A DNA stretch of 46,526 nucleotides, from positions 1 through 46,526 of the forward strand of contig JADLFQ010000116.1 in assembly GCA_020845515.1 (NCBI GenBank), read 5' to 3'. This document shows, in pieces, positions 31,788 to 40,719 of the stretch (position 1 is its first letter; each line of letters opens with the position of its first letter). The translations under genes and the position numbers were made by a program. Source of the stretch: Anaerolineaceae bacterium (GTDB taxonomy: Bacteria; Chloroflexota; Anaerolineae; Anaerolineales; Anaerolineaceae). Under the pieces are notes generated by a model that saw only the letters and a program-made list of their open reading frames with translations, was not told the DNA's origin and did no database searches.

Positions 31788-32420
31788 TTACCCGGTCCCT
31801 CCCTGCCGGAATCCTTCAGCGCGGCGCTCGAGGAAACGCAGCAAGTAATTTGAACCAATTGCCAGGACGCTCACCGCCAGGCTGCCGGCCAGTATTTTTC
31901 CGTAATTGGATGTAACCACCCCCTGAAACAGCAAAACTCCCAGGCCGCCGGCGTTAATGTACGCCGCGATTGTACCAATGCCGATGGAGGAGAGTGCCGC
32001 CAGGCGCACGCCCGCCAGCAGCATGGGAAGCGCCAGCGGAAATTCCACTTGCCAAAAGCATTGCCAGCCATTCATGCCCATACCGCGCGCGGCTTCGATC
32101 ACAGCGGGGTCCACTGTCGTCAAGCCGGTGACCCAGTTGCGCACCAATAGTAATTGGGCATAGGCGGCCAGTGCGACAATCGCGGGTGCCGCCCCCAACC
32201 CAAACAGCGGAATGAGCAGGACAAACAAGGATAGAGAGGGGATGGTGTACACAATGCCTAAAACCCCGAGCACCGGCCCTTGCAGCCAGCGCACCCGTGA
32301 GACCAGGGCGCCGAGCGGCAGCGCGATGAGCAGCGAAAAGAAGAGCACGATCAGCGTCAGGCGTACATGCTGTCCAAAGAGCAAGCTCACATACCCAAAA
32401 TTAGTGATGAGGTAATTCAT
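31788..32420 (-). CDS. Osmoprotectant-type ABC importer permease (OpuCB/OpuCD-like)
   Basis: A 210-residue permease with about six membrane helices and the EAA-type loop IEAARGMGMNGWQCFWQVEFPLALPMLLAGVRLAA, typical of glycine betaine/choline/carnitine importers. Its start lies 20 bases inside the end of the ATPase gene, so the two are translationally coupled. It is the last gene of the four-gene operon. Two separate permeases flanking a binding protein and an ATPase are the usual OpuC arrangement. The 185-base stretch downstream (31603-31787) holds no gene I can support. Confidence 0.88.
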   Translation of the reverse strand: MNYLITNFGYVSLLFGQHVRLTLIVLFFSLLIALPLGALVSRVRWLQGPVLGVLGIVYTIPSLSLFVLLIPLFGLGAAPAIVALAAYAQLLLVRNWVTGLTTVDPAVIEAARGMGMNGWQCFWQVEFPLALPMLLAGVRLAALSSIGIGTIAAYINAGGLGVLLFQGVVTSNYGKILAGSLAVSVLAIGSNYLLRFLERRAEGFRQGGTG

Positions 32421-33471
32421 CCTGCTCCGGCTGCTGATTTCTTGAAGCGCCCTCCACTAGCAGGGCGCGTAAATCTTCAAATTTTAACTCCCCGAGGAGT
32501 TCCTCTGACGCATTAATCACTTGCAGCGCATCTCCGCTGCTTTCCAGTAATTGTGCCAACGCGCTGCGCAGGTCATCTTCGGGGCGGATTACGGCCTGTT
32601 CCGGGAAGGGCCTGGATTGAGCCGGGCTATTCCGCCGCGCCTCCAGCGCAGACTGTACGGTGAATAAGCTGAGGCGGCGCAGCATGTTGTTTGCGCCGGT
32701 CAGTTCCTCGACAAATGCGTTCTGCGGCTGCATGATGATTTCAAGCGGTGTACCGTGTTGCACCAGTTTGCCCGCCTGCAAGATAATGATCTTATCTGCC
32801 AGGTGGAAGGCTTCTTCCACGTCATGTGTTACAAAGAGGATGGTCTTGTGCAGCTTGCGGTGAATCTCCAGAAGCTCCCCTTGCAGCCGCTCGCGGTTGA
32901 TGGCATCAACGGCAGCAAAGGGTTCGTCCATTAATAAGATGGCGGGGTCGGCAGCCAGGGCACGTGCCAGGCCAATGCGCTGCTGCTCCCCGCCGGAAAG
33001 CTGACGGGGGTAGCGTGTCAGGTAGGATGCCGGCAGGCCAACCAGTTCAAGCAAGTCTTGCGAGCGCTGTTCAATCTTTTCGCGGCTCCAGCCCAACAGG
33101 CGCGGCACAACCGCAATGTTCTTGCGAATGGTCATGTGGGGAAACAACCCGACCTGCTGAATGGCGTAGCCAATCTGCCTGCGTAACTGGTTGACCGGCA
33201 GGGTGTGAATTTCTTGCTTGCCGATCCAGATACGGCCTTCGTCCGGCTCGTACAGGCGGTTGATCATCTTAAGCAGCGTAGTCTTTCCACAACCGGAGGG
33301 GCCGAGCAGGGCAACCAGGTCGCCAGCAGCAACGCGGAAACTGACATGGTCAACTGCCGGTTTTGCCCCGCCCGGAAAATGTTTCGTAACTCCTTCGCAC
33401 ACAATTTCGGCTGAGGGGATTTTCTCATTATCATGGATTGGCTGGGGAGTGGTCAGTACGGGTTCCTCCAT
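32401..33471 (-). CDS. Osmoprotectant-type ABC importer ATPase (OpuCA-like)
   Basis: A 356-residue ATPase. Walker A GPSGCGKTT, signature LSGGEQQRIGLARAL, Walker B ILLMDEPFAAVD and H-loop FVTHDVEEA are intact in the first 230 residues; YAIQQVGLFPHMTI is the OpuCA-like Q-loop. The last 100 or so residues look like a degenerate CBS-type regulatory tail (VIRPEDDLRSALAQLLESSGDALQVIN), which in OpuCA relatives senses ionic strength. Only one CBS-like repeat is visible. Start ATG 33471 is the likely one; TTG 33477 is in frame. The binding-protein gene ends 16 bases upstream. Confidence 0.9.
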   Translation of the reverse strand: MEEPVLTTPQPIHDNEKIPSAEIVCEGVTKHFPGGAKPAVDHVSFRVAAGDLVALLGPSGCGKTTLLKMINRLYEPDEGRIWIGKQEIHTLPVNQLRRQIGYAIQQVGLFPHMTIRKNIAVVPRLLGWSREKIEQRSQDLLELVGLPASYLTRYPRQLSGGEQQRIGLARALAADPAILLMDEPFAAVDAINRERLQGELLEIHRKLHKTILFVTHDVEEAFHLADKIIILQAGKLVQHGTPLEIIMQPQNAFVEELTGANNMLRRLSLFTVQSALEARRNSPAQSRPFPEQAVIRPEDDLRSALAQLLESSGDALQVINASEELLGELKFEDLRALLVEGASRNQQPEQDELPHH

Positions 33472-33487
33472 CTTCAAGGGTCCGTGC

Positions 33488-34441
33488 TTATTGCAACAGA
33501 CCGTTTTGCTCTAAAAAGGCTTTGGCCACATCGGCCGGTTCTTTCTTGTCGGGGCCATCCACCTGCCAGTTCAAACCGGACATGACATCATCCGTCAACA
33601 GGGGTGCGACTTTGTTTAATGCGGTTGCAATGCCGGGGTATTTCTCCAGTGTATCCATGCGCACCACCGGTGCGATGTTGTAAATTGGGTAGAAGACTTT
33701 GTCGTCTTTCAGCAGGACCAGGTTATTCCCCTTGATGGCGCCGTCTGTGCCAAAGGCGACGACGACATCAATCTGACCATCCAACAACGCCTGATAGCGC
33801 AGGCTGCCTGTGCCGAGTTGTTTGATCTCCTTAAATTCAAACCCGCCGTAGGCTTGCTGCAACCCTTTAATACCGTCTTCGCGCTCCAGAAATTCTGCCG
33901 GGCCTCCCAATACCAGTTTGGGGGCTTTTTCTGCCAAGTCGGAATAGGTTTTGATCGCGTATTGATCCGAGCTTGCCTGAGTCATCGCCAATGCCTGTGT
34001 GTTATTGAAAGGAGAAGGCTCCAGCCAAGTTAACTTAAATTGTTCTTCATATCCTTTTTTGACGGCATCAAAAATCCTGCCCGCGTCTTGAATTGGCTTC
34101 TGTTTTAGAACGGTCAGCAACCCGGTGGAGGTATATTCCGGGTACAGGTCAATATCACCATTGACGAGGGCGGCTTGGGCAATCGGAGTGCCGCCGAGGT
34201 TAAGTTTGCGTTCCACCTTGAAGCCGGCGTGCTCCAATAGATGGGCGTAAATTTCTGCAACGATAAACTCTTCGGTGAAGTCTTTGGAGCCCACGCTGAT
34301 CACTGTGTCTTTCACTGCTGCCGTGGATTGCGGCGCGGCTAATTGTGCCGTTGGTGCGGCCACCGGCGTGCAGGCGCCCAGCACGAATGCAACCAATAAA
34401 ATGAGCGGAAATAGCCGCTGGTTTTTGAAAATTGTGTTCAT
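33488..34441 (-). CDS. Osmoprotectant-type substrate-binding lipoprotein (OpuCC-like)
   Basis: Start ATG 34441 follows AAAGGAGTTTTCCT; the frame extends upstream but has no ribosome site. The 317-residue protein has a signal peptide with lipobox LGAC, then the OpuAC/ProX-like domain: ISVGSKDFTEEFIVAEIYAHLLEHAGF, LGGTPIAQAALVNGDIDLYPEYTSTG, and LGTGSLRYQALLDGQIDVVVAFGTDGAI. These are hallmark segments of quaternary-ammonium-binding proteins; the aromatic cage residues cannot be placed by eye, so glycine betaine, choline or carnitine remain possible. It lies between the two permease genes. A small inverted repeat (34491-34507) precedes it. Confidence 0.9.
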   Translation of the reverse strand: MNTIFKNQRLFPLILLVAFVLGACTPVAAPTAQLAAPQSTAAVKDTVISVGSKDFTEEFIVAEIYAHLLEHAGFKVERKLNLGGTPIAQAALVNGDIDLYPEYTSTGLLTVLKQKPIQDAGRIFDAVKKGYEEQFKLTWLEPSPFNNTQALAMTQASSDQYAIKTYSDLAEKAPKLVLGGPAEFLEREDGIKGLQQAYGGFEFKEIKQLGTGSLRYQALLDGQIDVVVAFGTDGAIKGNNLVLLKDDKVFYPIYNIAPVVRMDTLEKYPGIATALNKVAPLLTDDVMSGLNWQVDGPDKKEPADVAKAFLEQNGLLQ

Positions 34442-34509
34442 AGGAAAACTCCTTTGATAATTTGATCTAAATGTTTGGGTTGATTGACACAAGGTGCATA
34501 CCACCTTCT

Positions 34510-35151
34510 CTAGTGGCCGGGTTTGCGGTAGAGCCGCAGGAAGAGGGTCCAAAATGCCTCGGATAAAAGCGCCAGCAGGGCCACCGGCAGGGCGCCGACG
34601 AGCATAATGGGCACATCGTACAGCGCAAAGCCGCGTGTGATGAAGTCGCCCAGTCCGCCGCCGCCGATGAAAGAAGCCAGTGTGGCGCTGGAGATCACCT
34701 CTACTGCTGCAATGCGTATGCCGGTGACGATAGCAGGCGCTGCCAAAGGAATTTCGATCTGAAAAAGCACCTGGGACGCGCTCATGCCCATACCTGAAGC
34801 AGCTTCAATAATGGCACGGTCAACACCGCGCAAGCCAGCATAGGTATTGATCAGGATGGGGGCGACTGCCAGAAAGGATAATGCGACAAGGGAGGGTGTA
34901 AATCCGAGTCCCAGGTAAGGTAATGCAAGGAAGAGAACAGCCAGACTGGGGATCACCCGAAATACATTGAAGATGTTAATCGTCGTTTGGGCGATCTTTT
35001 CGCGGTGAGCAACCCACACCCCCACCGGCAAGCCTATCAACAGGCTGATACTCATTGCCGCAGAGCTCAGAACCAGGTGCTGCCGGGTGGCATGCCAGAA
35101 AGCAGACTGATTTTTCAGGAAGTACTGAAAGGCGGCTTGTAGAATTTCCAT
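34510..35151 (-). CDS. Osmoprotectant-type ABC importer permease (second subunit)
   Basis: A 213-residue permease with about six membrane helices and IIEAASGMGMSASQVLFQIEIPLAAPAIVTGIRIAA as its ATPase-docking loop, clearly paralogous to the permease at 31788-32420. It is the first of the transport genes, four bases after the DUF427 stop, and precedes the binding protein by 68 bases. Together with its paralog it would form the heteromeric transmembrane part of the importer. Confidence 0.88.
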   Translation of the reverse strand: MEILQAAFQYFLKNQSAFWHATRQHLVLSSAAMSISLLIGLPVGVWVAHREKIAQTTINIFNVFRVIPSLAVLFLALPYLGLGFTPSLVALSFLAVAPILINTYAGLRGVDRAIIEAASGMGMSASQVLFQIEIPLAAPAIVTGIRIAAVEVISSATLASFIGGGGLGDFITRGFALYDVPIMLVGALPVALLALLSEAFWTLFLRLYRKPGH

Positions 35152-35155
35152 CCGC

Positions 35156-35437
35156 TCAGTTCACTTCCACCCCTTTCCAAAAAGCCACATAACCTTTAAT
35201 CTCTTTTGCCGCTTCTTTGGGCTCCGGGTAATACCAGGCTGCATCCAGGTTGGTCTTGCCATTCACGGTCAGGCTGTAATAACTTGCTTCTCCTTTCCAC
35301 GGGCAGAAGGTGTGGGTATCGGTTTTTGTGAAGTATCTGCTTTGGATCGAATCGGGCGGAAAATAATGGTTTTTTTCGATGACAATCGTATCCGCACTTT
35401 CGGCGACTATTTTTCCATTCCAGATTGCTTTTGTCAC
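35156..35437 (-). CDS. DUF427 domain protein
   Basis: A 93-residue single-domain protein matching DUF427: MTKAIWNGKIVAESADT, YFPPDSI, the FCPWKGEASYYSLTV centre, AAWYYPEPKEAA, and the C-terminal GYVAFWKGVEV. The function of the family is not established. It is the first gene of the osmoprotectant importer operon, four bases from the first permease gene, and is probably co-transcribed with it. The sequence gives no reason to assign a transport role. Confidence 0.88.
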   Translation of the reverse strand: MTKAIWNGKIVAESADTIVIEKNHYFPPDSIQSRYFTKTDTHTFCPWKGEASYYSLTVNGKTNLDAAWYYPEPKEAAKEIKGYVAFWKGVEVN

Positions 35438-35541
35438 TACTTTACTCCTTCGTATGGAAGGCCAGCTCTCTTACTCTTTGGAGATGACCTTGTCGTTCCC
35501 TGTTTATTATCATACATGAAAATGGTTGATTTTATCCATAT

Positions 35542-35566
35542 TATGAAAATTCTTATATATTTCATA
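35542..35566. promoter_or_regulatory. AT-rich divergent regulatory region with short inverted repeat
   Basis: The 359 bases between DUF427 and the leucine-rich-repeat gene hold no gene I can support. TATGAAA (35542-35548) and TTTCATA (35560-35566) form a small dyad in a TATA-rich stretch, plausibly the promoter region for one or both divergent genes. Neither a clear -35/-10 pair nor a known motif is identifiable. Confidence 0.3.
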
Positions 35567-35796
35567 CATTCCATTGGAAGGAAAGGGGCGCACTTCACTG
35601 GTGGAAGGGCAATTTCCGTAATTCGACACTAAATGTCAAAGAGTGATGGTCTTCAAATGGCGCCATGAACGTATGATCCGGACGGATAGAGTAAAATATG
35701 CAGGGGTACTTAAAATTTAATCTCCCATTGAGTAGATGAACAAAAGAATTTGCCCGGTTTTACTTTTCGCGACTTTTAAAAAGGAGTTATCTTTCG

Positions 35797-37341
35797 TTGA
35801 AAAAGACTTTTGGCATATTACTGACTGCTTTGCTGGTTATTGGGCTTGGAGCCTGCAACACACCTGACGCGACATCAACCCCATCTTTCGTTGCCACATC
35901 GGTACCTGCCAGCGTGAAGTTTACTGATCCGGTGTTGGAGGAGATGGTACGGGGCGCGATGGGCAAACTGGAGGGGGATATCACTGTAGCGGAAGCGGAG
36001 GCAGTGACGAGGTTGAACCTCAGTAACGAATGGCTGCGATATATTTCCAATGGGACAGTGATTGAGGACATCGGTGGGCTGGAGAATTTTACCAACCTTG
36101 AATCTCTCGACCTATCCTTTCACGCGATTACCGACACTTCGCCGCTGGAGGGGCTTACAAAGCTCACTTCGTTGTCGCTGGACGGAAACCCGGTCACCGA
36201 TATTTCACCACTAACCGGGCTGACAAATCTGAAGGTGTTGATACTTTCCAACTGCGCGGCGCAGGACTACAGCCCGCTTGCGGAACTGGTCAATTTGGAA
36301 CTCCTCATGCTTGACAATTCGACGATCACTGATGTTTCGCCCCTGGCCTCGCTGACAAGCCTGAAATACCTGTACCTGACAAACAGCCCGATCAGTGATT
36401 ATTCTCCTCTGGTTGAGATCTACCCGAACCTTGCAAAAAAAGATTTCTTTATCGCTTCCACGCTTGAGGAACTTGGGTTTATCATGGATGCCGGCAACAA
36501 GCAGGCGAACTATAACAGCGATAATGCGTCTGTCAGCATTAACCATTCTGAGTGGGGCGCTCCTCCAATGGAATGGGATGCTAATATCGTCAGAATTTCG
36601 ATGTATCTGGAAGACGACTATAAGCTGTCCGTTGGTTTTTATGGTGATATCGGCGCCTATGTATTTCAAATGTATAAAGATGGCGAGTTACTTATGAACT
36701 ATGTTTACGATGAGACGAATAACCGGTTCTCGTTCGGCTCAGGGAATCGGGAGAGCTCGGAGCAAGTAGTGCGTGCGGCAATGAATATTGGCGATTCGGA
36801 AGACGTGCTGCTTGCACCTGTTTCCATTTTTAACAACACGATCAAAGAAGCATTCAATATGACTGCCGGTGCGCTTTACGCGCTGCCCTTTGAGCCGCCT
36901 TCACTCAAGAGCCTGGGCTTTTTTCCAGACGAGGCGAATGCAGTCTGCCTGTATGAGCAACGCGGCGAAAGGGACTATAATATCGAGATTCACCGTCCGG
37001 AATGGGGAAAGAAAGATTACGACGTTCGATTTTTTACACCTTTAAGTGACGAATACCGAATTGTTATAACTTATCACTTCAACGAAAGAAAGTTTATTGT
37101 GGGTGCGGACGATAACAACGGGGGTGGCGCAAGTTTTGAATATTTCCTCGAAACGAATGAACATGTTGATGTTTGGTGCAGCAATAATGAAATGACCGTG
37201 GAAGAATATTTTATCAACGCCTACAATGACCCTGAGATAAAGGATGTATATCTGCATTCCGTGGAGTTGATGAAGCAATATTTCAGCGATAGATTTGGCA
37301 TGACTTTTGAAGAGTTGTATATATTACCCACATGCCAATAA
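35797..37341 (+). CDS. Leucine-rich-repeat lipoprotein
   Basis: Start TTG 35797 is set by AAAAAGGAG 12 bases upstream and by the signal peptide that begins LKKTFGILLTALLVIGLGAC, ending in a lipobox. Five leucine-rich repeats of 22 residues (SDS22/internalin type) run from about residue 100 to 215, with the pattern LTNLxxLxLxxxxITDISPLxxL. The last 300 residues are a distinct domain with two copies of a related motif, roughly 'L..LGFxxDxxNxxxxY' followed by HxxEWG (near 240-255 and 370-390), and no recognised family. It probably sits on the outer face of the membrane as a binding protein. The gene is flanked on its 3' side by insertion-sequence debris. Confidence 0.85.
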   Translation: MKKTFGILLTALLVIGLGACNTPDATSTPSFVATSVPASVKFTDPVLEEMVRGAMGKLEGDITVAEAEAVTRLNLSNEWLRYISNGTVIEDIGGLENFTNLESLDLSFHAITDTSPLEGLTKLTSLSLDGNPVTDISPLTGLTNLKVLILSNCAAQDYSPLAELVNLELLMLDNSTITDVSPLASLTSLKYLYLTNSPISDYSPLVEIYPNLAKKDFFIASTLEELGFIMDAGNKQANYNSDNASVSINHSEWGAPPMEWDANIVRISMYLEDDYKLSVGFYGDIGAYVFQMYKDGELLMNYVYDETNNRFSFGSGNRESSEQVVRAAMNIGDSEDVLLAPVSIFNNTIKEAFNMTAGALYALPFEPPSLKSLGFFPDEANAVCLYEQRGERDYNIEIHRPEWGKKDYDVRFFTPLSDEYRIVITYHFNERKFIVGADDNNGGGASFEYFLETNEHVDVWCSNNEMTVEEYFINAYNDPEIKDVYLHSVELMKQYFSDRFGMTFEELYILPTCQ

Positions 37342-37429
37342 GGGATAAGGGTGGTGCAGAGTGTACGCGGGGAGGCGTCGCCATATCAATTGTGAAGGAA
37401 AGAAAATTTTCCAGCGGACCGGCATCCAG

Positions 37430-37711
37430 GTCAAAGACGGTGTGTGCAACAAACGGCTCATGCGGTGTGTCACACTGACCAGTTTCTTCGTTCCTGGGAT
37501 TTCTCCGGCAACCCGGCTCAAATTGACTGAACGGTTTTGGTATATTTCCACCATCGGCCAGACGGAACTGCGAATATGCGTGACCTGCTGCTTCGGACGC
37601 AATGCCTGAATTTGTTGAATCCGGGCAGGATAAAGGGTGTTGACCGGCACAGGTTTTCTCCGGTTTGTCCTTGCCGATCAACTATTCCTTTGTTAAAGTG
37701 CCGGGCGGCTA
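37430..37711 (-). pseudogene. Insertion-sequence remnant, N-terminal part of an IS4-like transposase
   Basis: On the minus strand, reading from 37711, the sequence carries an IS end (CGCCCGGCACTTTAACAAAG), then a transposase N-terminus: ARIQQIQALRPKQQVTHIRSSVW, then RSVNLSRVAGEIPGTKKL and VTHRMSRLL. These resemble the N-terminal region of IS4-type DDE transposases. One extra base near 37641 shifts the frame relative to the second copy, and the catalytic part is absent, so it cannot be active. The remaining bases to 37341 hold nothing coherent. The 37548-37711 part is the direct repeat. Confidence 0.65.
37548..37711. repeat. 164-base direct repeat, left copy
   Basis: It matches 40322-40484 at all but three positions: G/A at 37556, one inserted base near 37641 (GTTGACC against GTTACC), and C/T at 37701. 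Both copies have the same orientation and lie outside the KDG kinase/KDPG aldolase pair. The kinase stop codon lies only six bases away. Confidence 0.9.
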
Positions 37712-37717
37712 ATTTTA

Positions 37718-38743
37718 TTATCTCTGCACCCGTCCGGTTCTATCGCCATGCATCAGCTTTTCAACGTCAGAGACACTTACCCGATTAAGATCACCAATAA
37801 TAGAGTGCTTCAGACAGCTTGCTGCAACGGCAAACTCTAACATTGACTGCTTATCATTGTATGCCCCTAATCCATAAATCAAGCCAGCCGCAAAAGCATC
37901 ACCACCCCCAACTCGATCAACGATATCACGGATTTCGTATTTTTGGCTCAGGTAAAAATTCTCCCGATCATTTAAGCAACCCGCCCAGCCGTTGATATCA
38001 GCACTTTGGCTTTCGCGCAAGGTAATCGCGATCATCTGCAAGTTAGGATAATCATTCAGGATCATGCCTGAAAGTTCCTGGTAATTGGTGACGTCCAGCT
38101 TTCCGCTCTCTACGTTCGCGTTGATTTTGACCCCCAATGATTTTTGGCAGTCTTCTTCATTGGCAATCGCAATATCTACATATTTAACGAGCTCACACAT
38201 CACCTCGGATGCTTTTTTTCCATACTTCCAGAGATTTTTTCGATAATTTAGATCGCAAGAAACCGTGATTTTTTTCGCCTTGGCTGCTTTTACAGCTTCC
38301 ATGGATAGTTCCATAGCCGTTTCGGAAATAGCAGGTGTAATGCCAGTAATATGGAACCAATTGATTTGGTTAAATGCTGTATCCCAATTGATATCACCGG
38401 GTTTTGCCAATGCAATCGCTGAATTGCTTCGATCGTAAACTACGCGGCTAGGTAATTGATTGGCTCCTCCTTCCAGGTAATAAATTCCCATGCGTCCTTC
38501 ACCATGCTGGATTCTCTTAGTGCCTACTCCGAATTTCCTCAGCTCTTGTACACAGGCTTCCGCGATTAGGTTGTCTGGCAGCACAGTTAAATATTCAACG
38601 TCCAAACCAAAATTGGCAAGTGAAACTGCAACATTTGCTTCCCCGCCTCCAAACGTTGCTTCAAACATTGGGCTTTGGAAAAAACGCTCCTGGCCAGGAG
38701 GTTTCAACCGAAGCATAATCTCGCCGAAAGATAGATATTTCAT
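37718..38743 (-). CDS. kdgK: 2-dehydro-3-deoxygluconokinase (PfkB family)
   Basis: Phosphorylates 2-keto-3-deoxygluconate to KDPG using ATP. The 341-residue protein has the ribokinase-family signatures: [16 protein letters not shown] at the start, [16 protein letters not shown] (sugar-binding glycines, about residues 33-48), and the catalytic-base loop [17 protein letters not shown] near residue 285. The usual [20 protein letters not shown] ending is present. Start ATG 38743 follows GAGGAACAACACG; ATG 38758 is in frame and overlaps the aldolase stop. The DNA is visibly A/T-rich: 22 of 60 bases are G or C at 38581-38640, against 41 of 60 at 44581-44640 in the formate dehydrogenase gene. It is the second gene of the pair bounded by IS debris. 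Confidence 0.92.
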   Translation of the reverse strand: MKYLSFGEIMLRLKPPGQERFFQSPMFEATFGGGEANVAVSLANFGLDVEYLTVLPDNLIAEACVQELRKFGVGTKRIQHGEGRMGIYYLEGGANQLPSRVVYDRSNSAIALAKPGDINWDTAFNQINWFHITGITPAISETAMELSMEAVKAAKAKKITVSCDLNYRKNLWKYGKKASEVMCELVKYVDIAIANEEDCQKSLGVKINANVESGKLDVTNYQELSGMILNDYPNLQMIAITLRESQSADINGWAGCLNDRENFYLSQKYEIRDIVDRVGGGDAFAAGLIYGLGAYNDKQSMLEFAVAASCLKHSIIGDLNRVSVSDVEKLMHGDRTGRVQR

Positions 38744-38754
38744 CGTGTTGTTCC

Positions 38755-39717
38755 TCATTTCTGTAGCAGGTGTACTGCAAAACCACCAAACTCACCTTTC
38801 AGGTAAACAGCAATCATGTTGTCACCCTTATATTTTGCAGTAGCCAAATCAATTTCAAATCCCTTTTGTTGTAAATAGTAGATTGCCCGAGAAATACTAT
38901 TTGTTTTTACTGCCAAATGCCCGCAGGTTCCCAAGTATTTAGTTTTGGTAATTTCGATAAAGCTGCTAACCATATTGGAACTATTTCCTTCCTTTATGGG
39001 GAAATTAAAAGCTTTGTTAAAAACGCCTGCGGTGGAAAGGGAAGCTTCTGGTGTATCCTGGTTGATACCAACATGTGCCACCTCGAAGCCCAATAAGACG
39101 TCAATTGCTTTCTTCGCGTTCTCGGTAATCAAAGCAAAGTTGTGATTAGTAATATCTGATGTTTTGCAAAGCCAGCCCCCGCCAACTGCGTGGATGAAGG
39201 GCTTATCAGCAAACTCCGGAAGATTGTCATTGTTCACCCCGCCAGTGGGGATAAACTTGATTCCTGCGGATTTATAGGGACCGTATAAAGCGTTACAGGC
39301 ATTCACCCCGCCATATACATCGGCTGGGAAGAATTTGACAATACGGATCCCGAAAGATAAAGCGGTATCAATTTCCGTCGGTGTGACACACCCGGGTGTG
39401 ACAACAATATCATTTTTGACACACCATTCGACAATCACCGGGTTAATTCCTGGAGACACAATAAATTGCGCTCCCGCGTCAACTGCTTCTTTGCATTTCT
39501 CCAGTGATAGTATAGTACCTGCACCAACGAGCATATTTGGGCATGCGGCTCGCACATTTTTAATTGCCTGGATGCCTGCTGCGGTTCTCATGGTTATCTC
39601 CATGATGCCCAGATGTGCATCCAGCAGTGCCTTTGCAGCCAGTACAGCATCCTCCGCGTTTTCGATAACAACAACCGGCACCAGCCCAATATTGCCGATC
39701 TGTTCAAGAACGTTCAT
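38755..39717 (-). CDS. eda: KDPG/KHG aldolase with C-terminal VOC-like domain
   Basis: Cleaves 2-keto-3-deoxy-6-phosphogluconate to pyruvate and glyceraldehyde-3-phosphate. Start ATG 39717 follows GGAGGATACT. The first 205 or so residues are a class I aldolase: [39 protein letters not shown], and the Schiff-base lysine in VKFFPAD (about residue 128). The last 110 residues have the beta-alpha pattern of a glyoxalase/VOC-like half-domain ([39 protein letters not shown]). Such extended aldolases occur in Firmicutes-like KDPG enzymes; the role of the extra domain is unknown. Four-base overlap region with the kinase implies coupling. Composition and surroundings suggest horizontal transfer. Confidence 0.9.
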   Translation of the reverse strand: MNVLEQIGNIGLVPVVVIENAEDAVLAAKALLDAHLGIMEITMRTAAGIQAIKNVRAACPNMLVGAGTILSLEKCKEAVDAGAQFIVSPGINPVIVEWCVKNDIVVTPGCVTPTEIDTALSFGIRIVKFFPADVYGGVNACNALYGPYKSAGIKFIPTGGVNNDNLPEFADKPFIHAVGGGWLCKTSDITNHNFALITENAKKAIDVLLGFEVAHVGINQDTPEASLSTAGVFNKAFNFPIKEGNSSNMVSSFIEITKTKYLGTCGHLAVKTNSISRAIYYLQQKGFEIDLATAKYKGDNMIAVYLKGEFGGFAVHLLQK

Positions 39718-39766
39718 AGTATCCTCCAAAACTTGAGGTTAAAGGTTAAACTTTCCTCAGAGAAGA

Positions 39767-40321
39767 GACCTACCCCCATTTACTGGTCCAATTGTAAAGT
39801 GGTAATTGATGTGCTTGCACTGATAAGCGGTGGAATCGGTACTGGTGGTGCCACTGCTTGGGGTGCAGGCGGCCGGTGCCCAATTGAGCTATGCGGCCTG
39901 ACTGTATTGTACTGTATGCGCCACTGTTCCAGGATGATTTTCGCCCCCTCAAGCGTGTAGAAGATTTCGCTGTTCAACAACTCATCCCGCAGCTTGCCAT
40001 TGAAACTTTCGATATAGCCATTTTCCCAGGGACTGCCCGGTTCGATGAACAACGTCTTCACCCCCAGTTCCGCCAGCCAGGTTCGCATGGCGCGATTGGC
40101 AAACTCGCTGCCGTTGTCGGAACGAATATGGACTGGCACCCCACGCGTACAGAACAACTCGGTCAAGTACGATTGCACGCCCTCTGTTTTCAGGCTGCGG
40201 CCAACACGGATGGCCAGGCACTCCCGGGTGTATTCGTCGATGATGTTCAAGGTGCGGTAAGCCCGTCCGTCATGCGTCCGGTCGGAAACAAAGTCATAGC
40301 TCCACACATGGCGCGGATATC
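39767..40321 (-). pseudogene. IS3-family (IS407-like) OrfB remnant
   Basis: A reading frame on the minus strand encodes the rve catalytic core of IS3-type transposases: WSYDFVSDRTHDGRAYRTLNIIDEYTREC (first catalytic Asp), VPVHIRSDNGSEF (second Asp), and SPWENGYIESFNGKLRDELL (catalytic Glu), ending at about 39780 after RPHSSIGHRPPAPQ. A sequence reading GGGGGTAGGTC on the minus strand ends near 39767 and resembles the IS3-family right end. OrfA and the OrfB N-terminus are missing, so this is a 5'-truncated element. The frame continues in phase across 40321 into the IS4-like end. The KDPG aldolase gene begins about 50 bases downstream of the element end. Confidence 0.85.
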
Positions 40322-40484
40322 CCACCATCAGCCAGACGGAACTGCGAATATGCGTGACCTGCTGCTTCGGACGCAATGCCTGAATTTGTTGAATCCGGGC
40401 AGGATAAAGGGTGTTACCGGCACAGGTTTTCTCCGGTTTGTCCTTGCCGATCAACTATTCCTTTGTTAAAGTGTCGGGCGGCTA
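40322..40484. repeat. 163-base direct repeat, right copy (IS4-like end)
   Basis: Near-identical to 37548-37711 in the same orientation. It carries only the beginning of the transposase (ARIQQIQALRPKQQVTHIRSSVWLMV) before switching at about 40320 to the IS3-type OrfB sequence. Its outer end (CTAG at 40482-40485) marks the right boundary of the island, 235 bases before the formate dehydrogenase genes. That remaining 235 bases holds only AT-rich leader sequence. Confidence 0.9.
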
Positions 40485-40719
40485 GAAAATCTGGTTCACG
40501 TTTGAATTTTTGATCGAGATAATCGCGTTGGCACGAAGTAACGCAAAAAGTTTGAATATTTGTGTTATGATATAAAAAGTACATCAACATTCCCTTTAAT
40601 ATCTATATTGTCGTCTCATTAAATACCTGTAGAACAAGCTGCTCTCTTTTTTGTAAGGTTTCTGCCTGTATTCTGATTGCCATTTATCAATAATTCTCGC
40701 GCGTTCCCAAGGAGTATTG

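Noticed and set aside
40528..40545. TGGCAC resembling a sigma-54 -24 element upstream of the formate dehydrogenase genes.
   Set aside because: The -12 GC is one base off the required spacing, and no activator gene is in the window.
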